DNA of 64,000 nt from NCBI GenBank assembly GCA_965227905.1, contig OZ245780.1, positions 4,836,001 through 4,900,000 of the forward strand, in the 5' to 3' direction. This DNA is from CBDDHT01 sp965227905. Its GTDB lineage: Bacteria > Pseudomonadota > Alphaproteobacteria > Rhizobiales > Methyloligellaceae. Every line of letters starts with the position of its first letter. Positions within the stretch are counted from its first letter, which is position 1. The translations under genes were made by a program, and so were the position numbers. Positions 51,968-61,453 of the stretch are shown one piece after another. Under the pieces are notes generated by a model. That model was not told the DNA's origin and ran no database searches. It worked only from the letters and a program-made list of their open reading frames with translations.

Positions 51968-52663
51968 ATGAGTCCTTCTCTCCGCCCTCAGATCACTATG
52001 ACTGCCGGGATTGCGGCCGCAATACTCGCCATGTCAATTCTCGGCACGCCGACATCCGCCAAGGCAGGCGGCAAGCCTGGAGATTTCGACTATTACGTTC
52101 TGGCACTCTCCTGGTCGCCGACCTATTGCGCCGGCGCCGGCCGTAATCGCGGTGAAAGACAATGCGCTCCAGGCCGCGCTTATGCATTTGTTCTTCACGG
52201 CCTCTGGCCTCAATACAAAAAAGGCTGGCCCGAACATTGCCGGACCAAAAAGAAACCCTGGGTCCCTAAGCAGCTGATCAACAAGATGCTAGACATCATG
52301 CCGAGCCCCAAACTCGTGATCCATGAGTACAAAAAACACGGAACCTGTTCAGGCCTCGGTCCAGAAGGTTACTACAGGGTTTCGCGTCAGCTCTTCGAAC
52401 AGGTCACGATTCCGGCCCGATATCTGCGACCAAGCAAGCCGATCACCATTGCGCCGCAAGAGATCGAGGCTGACTTTCTGAAAACAAACCTCTCGATGGA
52501 CAAGAGCATGATTGCGGTCGCATGCGGCCGCTCAAGGCGATTGCGAGAGGTACGGATCTGTTTCTCGAAAGACCTGAAGCTCACGTCATGCGGCGTCAAC
52601 GAACGCCAGAGCAAGCTTTGCAAGCAGAAACGGATCGTCATGCCGCCTGTTCGCAGCAGATGA
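51968..52663 (+). CDS. RNase T2-family ribonuclease, exported
   Basis: This 231-residue protein has a signal peptide (cleavage near AKA, about residue 33) and both catalytic segments of the family: FVLHGLWPQ (His77, CAS I) and HEYKKHGTC (Glu120, His124, CAS II). Eight or so cysteines suggest disulfides in the periplasm. It cleaves single-stranded RNA via 2',3'-cyclic phosphates, like E. coli RNase I. The start codon lies 8 bp after the GST stop with GGAAG overlapping it, so the two are probably co-transcribed. Confidence 0.93.
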   Translation: MSPSLRPQITMTAGIAAAILAMSILGTPTSAKAGGKPGDFDYYVLALSWSPTYCAGAGRNRGERQCAPGRAYAFVLHGLWPQYKKGWPEHCRTKKKPWVPKQLINKMLDIMPSPKLVIHEYKKHGTCSGLGPEGYYRVSRQLFEQVTIPARYLRPSKPITIAPQEIEADFLKTNLSMDKSMIAVACGRSRRLREVRICFSKDLKLTSCGVNERQSKLCKQKRIVMPPVRSR

Positions 52664-52741
52664 CATAAGCCCCTCTCGGAAATGCACGACATTCTGGCTG
52701 AGCAGCCTGTTTCTATTATCAAAGGGCACTAGGTTACGCAC

Positions 52742-53131
52742 ATGCAGATCGGAAAACTGGATCACGTAAACGTCCGCACCGCCAATCTTGAAGCGATGAC
52801 CGAGTGGTACGAGAGCATTCTCGGTATGACAGCCGGTGACCGTCCGGCATTTCAGTTCCCTGGTGTCTGGCTCTATTGCGGGAACGATGCCGCGGTGCAT
52901 CTCGTTCAAAGCGATGGCGGCGGAACGCCCAGCGGTCTTCAGATCGAGCATTTCGCATTCTCCGCTACAGGCATCGACTCCTTTCTGGCACGCCTTCGGG
53001 AGAACGAGATTCCCTTCCGGGCACGGCGCGTTCCCGGCACAGAACTCGTACAGATCAATCTATGGGATCCGGACGGAAACCACATCCATGTCGACTTCAC
53101 CGGTGAGAACACCGATGGTTTGGACCTTTGA
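52742..53131 (+). CDS. VOC-superfamily (glyoxalase/bleomycin-resistance-like) protein
   Basis: This 129-residue protein has the paired beta-alpha-beta-beta-beta units of the VOC fold. Metal-ligand candidates are His8 (KLDHVNVRT), His in EHFAFSATG and Glu/His near the end (NHIHVDF). The substrate is unknown. No strong ribosome site precedes the ATG. It is 78 bp after RNase T2 in the same direction and may share its transcript. Confidence 0.85.
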   Translation: MQIGKLDHVNVRTANLEAMTEWYESILGMTAGDRPAFQFPGVWLYCGNDAAVHLVQSDGGGTPSGLQIEHFAFSATGIDSFLARLRENEIPFRARRVPGTELVQINLWDPDGNHIHVDFTGENTDGLDL

Positions 53132-53155
53132 TTTCGGCAGTTCGGTGACTGGGCT

Positions 53156-54088
53156 CTAGTTAAAGAGGCTCGACACGGACTTTTCTTCCGATGTCCGGTC
53201 GATGGCTTCGCCCATAAGGTCTGCAATCGATAGCACACGGATATTGTGCGCGACACGCACCGCTTCGGTCGGCAAAATTGAATCGGTGATCACTAGGTTC
53301 TTGAGCGCCGACGCCGTGATCCGCGCGACAGCACCGCCCGACAGCACACCGTGGGTGATATAGGCGCTGACCTCGGTCGCTCCCTTTTCGATTAAAGCTT
53401 CGGCTGCATTGCAAAGCGTGCCGCCGGAATCGACGATGTCATCGACCAGAATGCAAGGCCGCCCCTCGACGTCCCCGATCACATTCATCACTTCCGATTC
53501 GCCCGCCCGCTCGCGCCGCTTGTCGACGATTGCAAGTGACCCGCCGATACGTTCGGCCAACGAGCGCGCACGAACCACACCACCGACATCCGGCGAAACA
53601 ACCACCAGATTGTTATCCGGATACTTCTCCACGATATCCGCCACCATGACCGGGGCGGCATGCAGATTGTCTGTCGGAATATCGAAGAACCCCTGGATCT
53701 GCCCGGCATGGAGATCCATCGTCAGAACACGATCGGCACCTGCACGGGTGATGATGTTCGCCACCAGTTTCGCCGAAATGGGCGTACGCGGGCCAGGCTT
53801 CCGATCCTGCCGGGCATATCCGTAATAGGGAATGACCGCCGTGATGCGCCGAGCAGAAGACCGCCGGACGGCGTCAATAATGATCAGCAATTCCATCAGA
53901 TGGTCGTTGGCCGGGAACGAAGTCGACTGGAGGACAAAGACGTCCTCGCCGCGCATGTTCTCCTGGATCTCGACAAAGATCTCCATGTCGGCGAACCGCC
54001 GCACGACACACTTTGCCAAAGGCGTGTTGAGATAAGCCGCGATGGCTTCTGTAAGGGGACGATTCGAGTTGCCCGCAACAAGCTTCAT
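53156..54088 (-). CDS. prs: Ribose-phosphate diphosphokinase (PRPP synthetase)
   Basis: This 310-residue enzyme is of class I type. It has an N-terminal ATP loop region, the flexible-loop motif in PYYGYARQDRKPGPRTPISAKL, DLHAGQIQGFFDIPTDNL, and the PRPP-binding DDIVDSGGTLCNAA. It makes PRPP from ribose 5-phosphate and ATP for nucleotides, His and Trp. It lies in the conserved lgt-side block but on its own transcript, since 131 bp separate it from the lipoprotein gene upstream. Confidence 0.98.
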   Translation of the reverse strand: MKLVAGNSNRPLTEAIAAYLNTPLAKCVVRRFADMEIFVEIQENMRGEDVFVLQSTSFPANDHLMELLIIIDAVRRSSARRITAVIPYYGYARQDRKPGPRTPISAKLVANIITRAGADRVLTMDLHAGQIQGFFDIPTDNLHAAPVMVADIVEKYPDNNLVVVSPDVGGVVRARSLAERIGGSLAIVDKRRERAGESEVMNVIGDVEGRPCILVDDIVDSGGTLCNAAEALIEKGATEVSAYITHGVLSGGAVARITASALKNLVITDSILPTEAVRVAHNIRVLSIADLMGEAIDRTSEEKSVSSLFN

Positions 54089-54219
54089 GATAGGTGTCCG
54101 AGGCCGACATCAGACGTCGCGCACTGCGCAGAAGCGCTACGGGTCCGTCGTAGAGAGGCCGTTATGTAGCAGGAGCCACCAACAGCTGTAAACCACACTG
54201 AGTGCTTGTTTATCGCCGA

Positions 54220-55155
54220 TCAGTTTTTCGATTTCGATAGAAGTGCCGTGATCTGCTCAACTGCCGCCGCCGCAGCCGCATTCGCGATATCGCCCCAAGG
54301 CCCATCCAATGAGCCCTGCGGGATCTTGTTTTTCTGAACGACGCTACGAACCGGCTTTCCGTCAGTGCGCGTCAATCGCCAGTTGATCTCGATCGTCTGC
54401 TGACCGCCACTCGGCCGGCCCATGGAGACCTGGCCGGCAACAGTCACGGTGCTGGAGCTGGAATTGCGGGCGAGTTTGATACCCTTCTTCTGCAATTGGC
54501 CACGCATGGCCTTCGCCAACGAGCGATTTCCGTCGCCTGGTGCACCTCGTACATCTGGAACCAGAGCCAGGATTTCGGACGATTTCGCTTGTGGTCTTGC
54601 AGTCGGTGCCGGCTTTCGCGTCGTTGCGGGCGCCGAGACGGGCGTCGCTGCCGATGACTGGGTCGGCAGCCATGTCGCCAGATTCCCGACTGTGCTCACG
54701 GCAATCTTCTGCAGCGTCTGATCCTGTATGGCGGCCCAGGGATTGCCGCCCGGCTTGGAACTCAAAACTTCTTCGCCAGTGATGCGATGCACACGCTTGC
54801 CCGATGTGTCCGTCACGTCCCAGATATAAGACAGCTTGTGGCGGGCAGCATCCGGCGAGGTCGCAATGTAGCCGCGCAGAGTGTAGGCAGCGCTCTTGTC
54901 GCCGACCTTCACGACCGGAACCCTCTTGTCGGCCGCAACCGACGCAAGCTTTGTCGACAGACTTTTGGAGACATTGGGCGGAGCACCGATGATGGGCGCA
55001 AGCGAGATTGGAGGTGTCGGCCCGGCATTCGGCAGCCGCGCGTCTTCAAGCGCAGTCGTGCTCGTTCCCGATGCACAAGCGCCGAGCAGCGTTGTCACTC
55101 CAACGATAATGGCAAGGGCCACGTACCGCTGAGCCAAGCGGAACGGCTCTGCCAT
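54220..55155 (-). CDS. Lipoprotein with two related domains
   Basis: This 311-residue protein has a signal segment and lipobox LLGA-C (about Cys27). Two soluble halves follow, joined by a Pro/Thr/Ala-rich linker (about 170-195). Both halves contain a motif of the type NPWAAIQDQTLQKIA / GPWGDIANAAAAAAVEQI, which suggests an internal duplication. The function is unknown. The gene sits between prs and pgeF in an order I associate with Rhizobiales. ATG at 55155 follows GGGAGC. Confidence 0.82.
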   Translation of the reverse strand: MAEPFRLAQRYVALAIIVGVTTLLGACASGTSTTALEDARLPNAGPTPPISLAPIIGAPPNVSKSLSTKLASVAADKRVPVVKVGDKSAAYTLRGYIATSPDAARHKLSYIWDVTDTSGKRVHRITGEEVLSSKPGGNPWAAIQDQTLQKIAVSTVGNLATWLPTQSSAATPVSAPATTRKPAPTARPQAKSSEILALVPDVRGAPGDGNRSLAKAMRGQLQKKGIKLARNSSSSTVTVAGQVSMGRPSGGQQTIEINWRLTRTDGKPVRSVVQKNKIPQGSLDGPWGDIANAAAAAAVEQITALLSKSKN

Positions 55156-55336
55156 AAGCATGCTCCCCACCCGATTGGCTCCCTTAACGCTCTGAGGCTG
55201 TGCAAATCTGGCCCATTATGGACACCATGTGCTGACCACGAATGCACCCAGGCCCAATTTTTACCGTGAAATCAAGGGTGCGTCCAGCGATTGCACAGCC
55301 TTCGACTGCACGATCGAAAGCTATTGTTAACGATTG

Positions 55337-56101
55337 TCACGTCAGCACAATGGCAGAAATTTGGCGACCATAGTCTGGTTCGCGCCGATGGGTGGTGCGC
55401 CGATAGCTAAAAAGCCGTGTCTCGTCGCGGTAGGTGCAAATCTCCAGATCCTCGACAGTGCCGACACCAGCGCCTCGAAGGCGGTCGCTGACGAATTGCG
55501 AAAGTGCAAAATGAGGCTTTGCACCTTCACTTGGTTCACTGAAATATTTGGCGTTTTCCGGGTCGTGTCTCACAAAACGATCCCGGAACTCATCGCCAAC
55601 CTCATAACTTTGGCCAGAGATGGCAGGGCCGACGGCTGCAACGATCTTCGCACGATCACCGCCTGCGCGCTCCATCAAGGCAACGGTCGCTTCAAGGATA
55701 CCGCCCAATGCGCCCTGCCAGCCGGCATGCGCTGCGCCGACGATTCCCGCCTCGGATTCGGCAAAAAGCACGGGTGCGCAATCCGCTGTCGCGACACCGA
55801 TCGCCAATCCCGGTGTCTTGGTCACAAGCGCATCGGCCTTTGGTGCGTCTTCTCTCAGCCATGGCTCATTCACCAGGACGGCATTATCGCTATGGATCTG
55901 ATATGGGCTGACAAACTGTCCGGGTGCGATTCCCAATTGCCCCGCGACCCGAGACCTGTTCTCGCGCACGAGTGCCGGATCATCATCGGATCCAAGACCA
56001 CAATTCAGAGAACCATAAATCCCGGAGGAAACACCGCCTTCGCGCGTAAAAAATCCGTGACGCAGATTGTCAATCGCTTTGAGTTCTGGCGCTTCGATCA
56101 T
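55337..56101 (-). CDS. pgeF: Polyphenol-oxidase-family protein PgeF (YfiH)
   Basis: This 254-residue protein has the family's zinc-site motifs: QIHSDNAV, ATADCAPVLF and AAHAGWQGALGGI. Members were first called laccases and are now known as purine nucleoside phosphorylases/adenosine deaminases, or peptidoglycan-editing factor in E. coli. It is the third gene of the lgt-midA-pgeF unit, 14 bp after midA. Confidence 0.93.
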   Translation of the reverse strand: MIEAPELKAIDNLRHGFFTREGGVSSGIYGSLNCGLGSDDDPALVRENRSRVAGQLGIAPGQFVSPYQIHSDNAVLVNEPWLREDAPKADALVTKTPGLAIGVATADCAPVLFAESEAGIVGAAHAGWQGALGGILEATVALMERAGGDRAKIVAAVGPAISGQSYEVGDEFRDRFVRHDPENAKYFSEPSEGAKPHFALSQFVSDRLRGAGVGTVEDLEICTYRDETRLFSYRRTTHRREPDYGRQISAIVLT

Positions 56102-56115
56102 GGCTCAATCGGTCC

Positions 56116-57243
56116 TCATGCTTCGTCCGCTTCGTCTTTGGAGGCGTCCTCGAACGGCGGCGGAGTCGACAGTCCGGGACTAGCGAGCGCAAGCACTTTG
56201 AAGAGTTCGCCCATCTGATCCGGTGCAACGAGACGTTCGGCACCCGACACAAGATCCAGCTGCTGCCGCTGGTTGGCAGCAGCAAGCAATCTTTGCAGCC
56301 GCTCATTAAGCCCTAGACCGATAAGGAACGCGCCCTGCCCGATCGGACCCCATGCGTTCAATCCACTATCAGCGGCAGCGCTACGCAGTCCAGCGAAGTC
56401 GACCAGAGCCGTCAGATCGGCTTCGCCGGGATCGATCAGCGGGTCGGCATAGCGATGACGTCTGACCGCCTGAAAAGTGTAGCGCGTTGATCCGTCTCCA
56501 TAACCGTAGTCGAGGATGAGGGCCGCAAGTGGGTAATCCAGGCTGCGGTCGACCAACGCAGCCAAAAGATCCCGCACCTCCGGTCGCACTTCTGCGACGG
56601 CACCTTCCGCCGCGGAAAGACGAATGGGTTCAGGAACAAGTTCGGCATCCTTGTCGGACACCTCTTTCTCAATCATGCAGAGTTGCTCGACGTTATCGAG
56701 TCCGACCTGCCGCTCAAACCAACGATCGCCACGACTGACGAACTGGCGGACTGGGAGAGCGTCAACGAATTCATTGGCAAGAACAATCGCCGGACCCGCC
56801 GGTATCTCCATCAGATTCTGATGCCAGTTGAGCCGTGGTCCACATCTCGCAAGAGTGCGCTGCTGCGTGGATCTTAGTGTGTCACTCGACTCGACAAGAT
56901 GGATCTCAGACGCTGCTAGAAACTCAGGAACGACCTTTGCGGCCCTCAGTGCATCCGCCATCAAGGTTCCGCGACCGGGTCCGAGTTCAATAAGCCGGAA
57001 GGGTGCGGGGCTTCCCATCGACAGCCAAACGTGAACGCACCAAAGCCCTATAAGCTCGCCGAACATCTGTGAAATCTCAGGTGCCGTTACGAAGTCACCT
57101 TCCGCGCCAATAGGATTGCCCGACCGGTAGTAGCCATGCTCCGGATCATGCAGGCAGATCGTCATGTAGTCGGCGATCGTCAAAGGCCCCTGTGCCCTGA
57201 TGCAGACCTTCAACTTCTCCTGGAGCGGCGAGCCTGATGGCAT
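56116..57243 (-). CDS. MidA/NDUFAF7-family SAM-dependent methyltransferase
   Basis: This 375-residue protein begins PLQEKLKVCIRAQGPLTIADYM and has the family's SAM motif RLIELGPGRGTLMADALR and IVLANEFVDALPVRQFV. The eukaryotic homolog NDUFAF7 methylates an arginine of a complex I subunit. The bacterial target is not known for certain. The ATG at 57243 is 7 bp after the lgt stop, so it is co-translated with lgt; pgeF follows directly. Confidence 0.93.
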   Translation of the reverse strand: MPSGSPLQEKLKVCIRAQGPLTIADYMTICLHDPEHGYYRSGNPIGAEGDFVTAPEISQMFGELIGLWCVHVWLSMGSPAPFRLIELGPGRGTLMADALRAAKVVPEFLAASEIHLVESSDTLRSTQQRTLARCGPRLNWHQNLMEIPAGPAIVLANEFVDALPVRQFVSRGDRWFERQVGLDNVEQLCMIEKEVSDKDAELVPEPIRLSAAEGAVAEVRPEVRDLLAALVDRSLDYPLAALILDYGYGDGSTRYTFQAVRRHRYADPLIDPGEADLTALVDFAGLRSAAADSGLNAWGPIGQGAFLIGLGLNERLQRLLAAANQRQQLDLVSGAERLVAPDQMGELFKVLALASPGLSTPPPFEDASKDEADEA

Positions 57244-57250
57244 GAGGCGA

Positions 57251-58075
57251 TCAGGCGGTAACGACAGGCTCGCGATAAGCCCGCCGAATGACGTAAGCGC
57301 CAACCAGGATCATTGGTACGGAGTAGACCATGCTAGGCGTGAAAAAGCTCCCGGCCAGGGCATGGGTCGGATCGAAGGTGCGGAAGTTCTCTGCGATGAT
57401 CCTGGAAATGCCATAGCCTACGAAGAAGACACCTGTCGCGATACCGGGCCGGTCCAAAAGCTTGGCCCGATGGGTGACCCAGCGACAGAAGATGAAGACG
57501 AGCACGCCCTCAAGTGCGGCTTCATAAAGTTGGCTTGGATGGCGCGGTAGCGAGTCCACCGCGGGAAACACCATGGCCCATGAGACATCGGTGACGCGGC
57601 CGACGACTTCCTGATTGATGAAGTTGGCCAGCCGACCGAAAAAGATTCCGATCGGTGCCGCCGCACAGCACAGGTCCGCGACGGTGAACATTCGCACGCC
57701 TTTGGCCCGTGAAAACAGATAGACAGCCAGGATGACGCCAAGCAGACCGCCGTGGAAAGCCATCCCTCCCTTCCAAATGGCAAAGATCTCCAAAGGATTC
57801 GCCAGATAGTATCCGGGGTCATAGAGCAAAACATTGCCGAGTCGACCGCCGATCACCACGCCGAGTGTCGTCCATAAGAGAAGATCGTCCGTCATATGTG
57901 GCTCTAGGGGTGGCTTACCGGGCCAGAGCGAACGGTTCTTCAACATTGACCGGATGTACAACCAACCCAGAAGCAAACCGGCCATATAGGCGAGGCCGTA
58001 CCAGCGGACTGCGACCGGACCGATTTCGAATGCAACCGGATCGATGACCGGATAAGCGATAACGAGGGATGGCAT
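57251..58075 (-). CDS. lgt: Prolipoprotein diacylglyceryl transferase
   Basis: This 274-residue inner-membrane enzyme has about seven helices, the WYGLAYMAGLLLGW start, the MAFHGGLLG motif with the essential His, and the Lgt signature GRLANFINQEVVGR. It attaches diacylglycerol to the lipobox cysteine of prolipoproteins, including several encoded in this window. It heads the lgt-midA-pgeF unit and is divergent from ubiK. Confidence 0.98.
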   Translation of the reverse strand: MPSLVIAYPVIDPVAFEIGPVAVRWYGLAYMAGLLLGWLYIRSMLKNRSLWPGKPPLEPHMTDDLLLWTTLGVVIGGRLGNVLLYDPGYYLANPLEIFAIWKGGMAFHGGLLGVILAVYLFSRAKGVRMFTVADLCCAAAPIGIFFGRLANFINQEVVGRVTDVSWAMVFPAVDSLPRHPSQLYEAALEGVLVFIFCRWVTHRAKLLDRPGIATGVFFVGYGISRIIAENFRTFDPTHALAGSFFTPSMVYSVPMILVGAYVIRRAYREPVVTA

Positions 58076-58300
58076 GGTGGCTCCGGCGCGCTCCTGGATA
58101 GCTCAGGCGTGGTTTTCGTGCGGCGAACGTCGCTAACGCATCGCATGCTGTCAACCATGCCTCGTCACAATGCACTAAGACTTGATTTGCGCGTGTTACC
58201 AAGATCATAGTCGCGCAGCTTGGCTGCGATAGATGTGGTAAGCTGTTGTCGTTGCGGCGTTCATGACGACGTCGGCAATCGGTTTGCAAAGGTAGTTCTG

Positions 58301-58636
58301 ATGACGCAAACGACGAGTCGGTTATTCGACGAGATTGGAAAACTGATGACGGATGCTGCAGGCGCGGCACACGGCGTCAGACAGGAAGTCGAGTCGCTCG
58401 TGCGGACCCAGGCCGAGCGCCTACTCAATGAAATGGACGTCGTTCCGCGTGAGGAATTCGAAGCGGTGAAGGCCATGGCCCGCCTGGCACGCGAGGAAAA
58501 CGAGCGGCTGGCGGCTCAGCTTTCAGCGATCGAAGAAAGACTTGCGGATCTCGAAGGCGGTACGACCGCCGGTCGCAAGGAACCGACGCCTCCGCCGAGA
58601 CCAATTCGAACCGAAAAGAAGAAATCCAACTTCTGA
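58301..58636 (+). CDS. ubiK: Accessory factor UbiK family protein
   Basis: This 111-residue protein is amphipathic and helical: RLFDEIGKLMTDAAGAAHGVRQEVE, then a coiled coil (about 50-88), then a Pro/Lys tail. It matches the BMFP/UbiK family, which helps the ubiquinone-biosynthesis complex and can bind membranes. The start at 58301 has AAAGGTAG upstream. It is divergent from lgt, a common arrangement in Rhizobiales. Confidence 0.85.
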   Translation: MTQTTSRLFDEIGKLMTDAAGAAHGVRQEVESLVRTQAERLLNEMDVVPREEFEAVKAMARLAREENERLAAQLSAIEERLADLEGGTTAGRKEPTPPPRPIRTEKKKSNF

Positions 58637-58769
58637 CAGTGCTCGCGCGCCGATCGATGTTTCGGCGCGATAATCTGCCGACTGAATGTTTTTGCTTTTC
58701 GGTCGACAAAGCTCTTGGCATCCTGTGCGGATTGAAAACCGCACAATGGCGTCATAGAGAGCATGATCG

Positions 58770-59024
58770 ATGTTGGAAGCAGACGAACCAGACAAACCGG
58801 TTGCAACCTGGCGCAAGGTGCTGGCCGCCATATTGGATTTCATTACAGCTTTTGCTCTGTTCGGATATCTGGTGGCGAGAGTGACCGGCAATACAACCGA
58901 GTCCGGCTTTAAGCTGGAAGGTGCGCCGGCGCTGGTCATGTTCGGCCTTGTCATCGCCTACTTCATTGTCGGGCGCCGCTATCTTGGTGGGACAATCTGG
59001 CAACGCATCCTGAAGGCACGCTGA
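58770..59024 (+). CDS. Small RDD-like membrane protein
   Basis: This 84-residue protein has two hydrophobic helices (about 15-37 and 52-70), an N-terminal RDD-type pattern (KVLAAILDFITAFALFGY) and the end GRRYLGGTIWQRILK. The typical R-D-D residues are only partly present. The function is unknown. It stands between ubiK and ybjN in the same direction. Confidence 0.75.
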   Translation: MLEADEPDKPVATWRKVLAAILDFITAFALFGYLVARVTGNTTESGFKLEGAPALVMFGLVIAYFIVGRRYLGGTIWQRILKAR

Positions 59025-59366
59025 GAGCACGCATACCCTTCCCTTTGTATGGTGCCGCAATGTTGCCGTTGTTGATGTTTGTCCACAGCGACAAGCGTCA
59101 CCCGGCTTGTTGAAAACCCAACCGAAACCTGAAAAACCCAAAGGATTCGGCAATTTACCGTGGACAACCCAGGGCTCTGCCTTGCGACTCACACAATCCT
59201 TTGGTGTGGTCTCGAAAGCACCCGACGAGGGCACAAAAGACCCGGTGGTGTAGAGACTGTGTGGCGCGATATATTGTGAGGGCCTGCTGATTCGCGGCTT
59301 GGATTCGACTTCGAATTCAGTGTTGCGGGACTCCGGTTCGGAATTCGCCAGCAACGAGGGACATGC
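59025..59366. other. Gap with a long-range inverted repeat
   Basis: This 342-bp gap contains CCCAAAGGATT (59137-59147) and AATCCTTTGG (59195-59204), complementary over 10 bp across 47 bp. No tRNA, no Rho-independent terminator and no convincing small gene was seen. A structured small RNA is possible but unsupported otherwise. Confidence 0.35.
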
Positions 59367-59864
59367 ATGGCTACCGCCGAAACCATTTTCGAACGCTCGG
59401 CCCATCCGGTCGACTTTGTCGAACATATTGCCGGAAACCACGATTGGTCATTCGAGAGAAATGCGGAAGACGAACTCTCGGTCTCCATATCCGGTTCCTG
59501 GTGCGACTATCATATTTCGCTGAATTGGCGCGACGACTTGGAGGCCCTTCATCTCGCTTGTGCCTTCGACCTGCGCGTACCCGAGCAGCGCCTCGATCAT
59601 ACGCTTCGCCTCATCGCATCGATCAATGAGCAGCTATGGCTCGGACATTTCGACCTATGGCGCTCCGAAGGTCTGCTGCTTTACCGGCACGGATTGATGC
59701 TCAAAGGCGCGGAACCGTCCGTTGCCCAATGCGAAGCCCTTCTGCACGCCGCGCTCGACGCATGCGAACGCTATTTTCAAGCCTTCCAGTACGTCATCTG
59801 GGCCGGACAATCGGCAGAAGACGCTCTAGCGACAACGATGTTCGAGACGGAAGGCCAGGCATGA
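59367..59864 (+). CDS. YbjN-domain protein
   Basis: This 165-residue protein is of the YbjN family: WSFERNAEDELSVSISGSWCDYHISLNWRDD, then INEQLWLGHFDLW and LLHAALDACERYFQAFQYVIWAG. YbjN proteins are compact alpha/beta proteins linked to stress and motility regulation in E. coli, but their mechanism is unclear. Its stop overlaps the proC start by 4 bp (ATGA), the standard ybjN-proC pair of Rhizobiales. GAGGG precedes the ATG. Confidence 0.9.
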   Translation: MATAETIFERSAHPVDFVEHIAGNHDWSFERNAEDELSVSISGSWCDYHISLNWRDDLEALHLACAFDLRVPEQRLDHTLRLIASINEQLWLGHFDLWRSEGLLLYRHGLMLKGAEPSVAQCEALLHAALDACERYFQAFQYVIWAGQSAEDALATTMFETEGQA

Positions 59865-60679
59865 TCGATCTGGGCGGCCCGCTCCTTCTCGTTGGGGCGG
59901 GCAAGATGGGGGGCGCAATGCTCTCCGGTTGGCTCGGCCAGGGTCTGCCGCCCAATCAGATTTTCATCCAAGATCCTGCACCGCCGGAAGATACGGCAGC
60001 GGTAATTGCACACCATAATATTGCTTGCGATGGCGACATCTCGTTAGCTGAACCGCCCGCGGTTCTGCTTCTCGCGGTCAAACCTCAACTCATGGACAAG
60101 GTCTTGCCGGTCGTTGCGCCCAAGGCCGGTTCTGGCACGGTGGTCCTGTCGATCGCTGCAGGACAGACACTGAGCAATCTTGCGCCCCCCTTCCCTGCAA
60201 GTCAGGCAATCGTGCGGGCAATGCCCAATACGCCGGCGGCCATTGGTCGCGGCATTACGGCGGCTTTCGCCAATGCAGGCACGACAAATACGCACAAAGC
60301 CCAATGCCAAGGTTTGCTGGAGGCTGTGGGTACTGTCGTGTGGCTGGACGACGAAGCCCAACTGGACCCGGTGACCGCCGTGTCGGGAAGTGGTCCGGCC
60401 TATGTGTTCCTGCTGACGGAATGCCTCGCCAAAGCCGGGATCGAAGCCGGGCTTTCACGCGAGCTTGCGGAGGCTCTGGCCTTGGCGACCGTGGCCGGGT
60501 CAGGCGAACTTATGATTCAATCGGAACTTCCACCTTCGACCCTTCGCGAGAATGTCACGTCGCCAGCGGGCACAACGGCGGCGGCGCTTGAGGTGCTGAT
60601 GGCCGATGATGGGCTGCAGGCTCTGATGACGCGCGCAGTTGCAGCAGCGACAAAACGCTCTCGGGAACTCGCGGACTGA
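59861..60679 (+). CDS. proC: Pyrroline-5-carboxylate reductase
   Basis: This 272-residue enzyme has the Rossmann motif VGAGKMGGAMLSGW, then AMPNTPAAIGRG and the signature region SGSGPAYVFLLTECLAKAGIEAGL with TVAGSGELM. It reduces 1-pyrroline-5-carboxylate to L-proline with NAD(P)H, the last step of proline synthesis. It is coupled to ybjN by a 4-bp overlap. Confidence 0.97.
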   Translation: MIDLGGPLLLVGAGKMGGAMLSGWLGQGLPPNQIFIQDPAPPEDTAAVIAHHNIACDGDISLAEPPAVLLLAVKPQLMDKVLPVVAPKAGSGTVVLSIAAGQTLSNLAPPFPASQAIVRAMPNTPAAIGRGITAAFANAGTTNTHKAQCQGLLEAVGTVVWLDDEAQLDPVTAVSGSGPAYVFLLTECLAKAGIEAGLSRELAEALALATVAGSGELMIQSELPPSTLRENVTSPAGTTAAALEVLMADDGLQALMTRAVAAATKRSRELAD

Positions 60680-60748
60680 CCCTTCAGCCTGTCATCCCTT
60701 CAAAACGAGTGTACGAGTCGCTATCTTTCGCACAGAAGGAGCCGCACA

Positions 60749-61447
60749 ATGCTGCAAGACGACAGTAACCGCACGCGTTTGATCCGTGCAGCACTCTCTT
60801 GTGCTGAAGATAAAGGCTGGAGTCGCCTCCGACTGACGGAGATTGCCGCTGAAGCCGATCTTTCGCTCGCAGACGTTGCAGAGCATTTCGCGAACCGACA
60901 GGCGATCCTCGATGCTTTTGTCGACGCAGTCGATCGGGAAGTCCTTAGAAAGGCAGATCCAGATCCGGCAGAATCCGCTCGCGACCGCGTGTTCGATGTC
61001 ATCATGACCAGATTCGAGGTCCTGACGCCGTTTCGTCCGGCTCTAAAACGGATCGCTCGCGATCTTGGCCCAGGTTCCGGACAAGGCGTCCATATCCTGG
61101 CCCAGTTTGCTCGCTCTCAGACCTGGATGCTGCGCGCCGCAGGTATCGATGTGGACGGTCCTACTGCCGGACTGCGGGTCTCCGGCCTCATGAGCGTCTA
61201 TGCACAGGTTCTGCCTGTCTGGATGGACGATGACGATCCCGGTCTTGCCCGCACGATGGCAACGTTGGATCGGCGGCTCAGGCGTGGCGAACGCTGGCTG
61301 GTGCGACTCGAAGGCATTGGCGGAACCCTGGCGCGTCTGGCCGGAAGATTTGCCCCGAAAGATCGTTCGGCCGAACCTGCAGCATCTCCCGAGACACCGC
61401 CTTCGCCGCCAACGGCAAACGGCAGTGCTGATCAAAGTATCCACTGA
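60749..61447 (+). CDS. TetR-family regulator
   Basis: This 232-residue protein has an N-terminal helix-turn-helix of TetR type (SRLRLTEIAAEADLSLADVAEHFANRQAILDAF, about 24-56) and a helical effector domain. A low-complexity Pro/Ser/Ala tail (about 200-232) follows. The ligand and target are unknown. AGAAGGAG precedes the ATG. It lies between proC and csaA in the same direction. Confidence 0.88.
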   Translation: MLQDDSNRTRLIRAALSCAEDKGWSRLRLTEIAAEADLSLADVAEHFANRQAILDAFVDAVDREVLRKADPDPAESARDRVFDVIMTRFEVLTPFRPALKRIARDLGPGSGQGVHILAQFARSQTWMLRAAGIDVDGPTAGLRVSGLMSVYAQVLPVWMDDDDPGLARTMATLDRRLRRGERWLVRLEGIGGTLARLAGRFAPKDRSAEPAASPETPPSPPTANGSADQSIH

Positions 61448-61453
61448 GCGATC

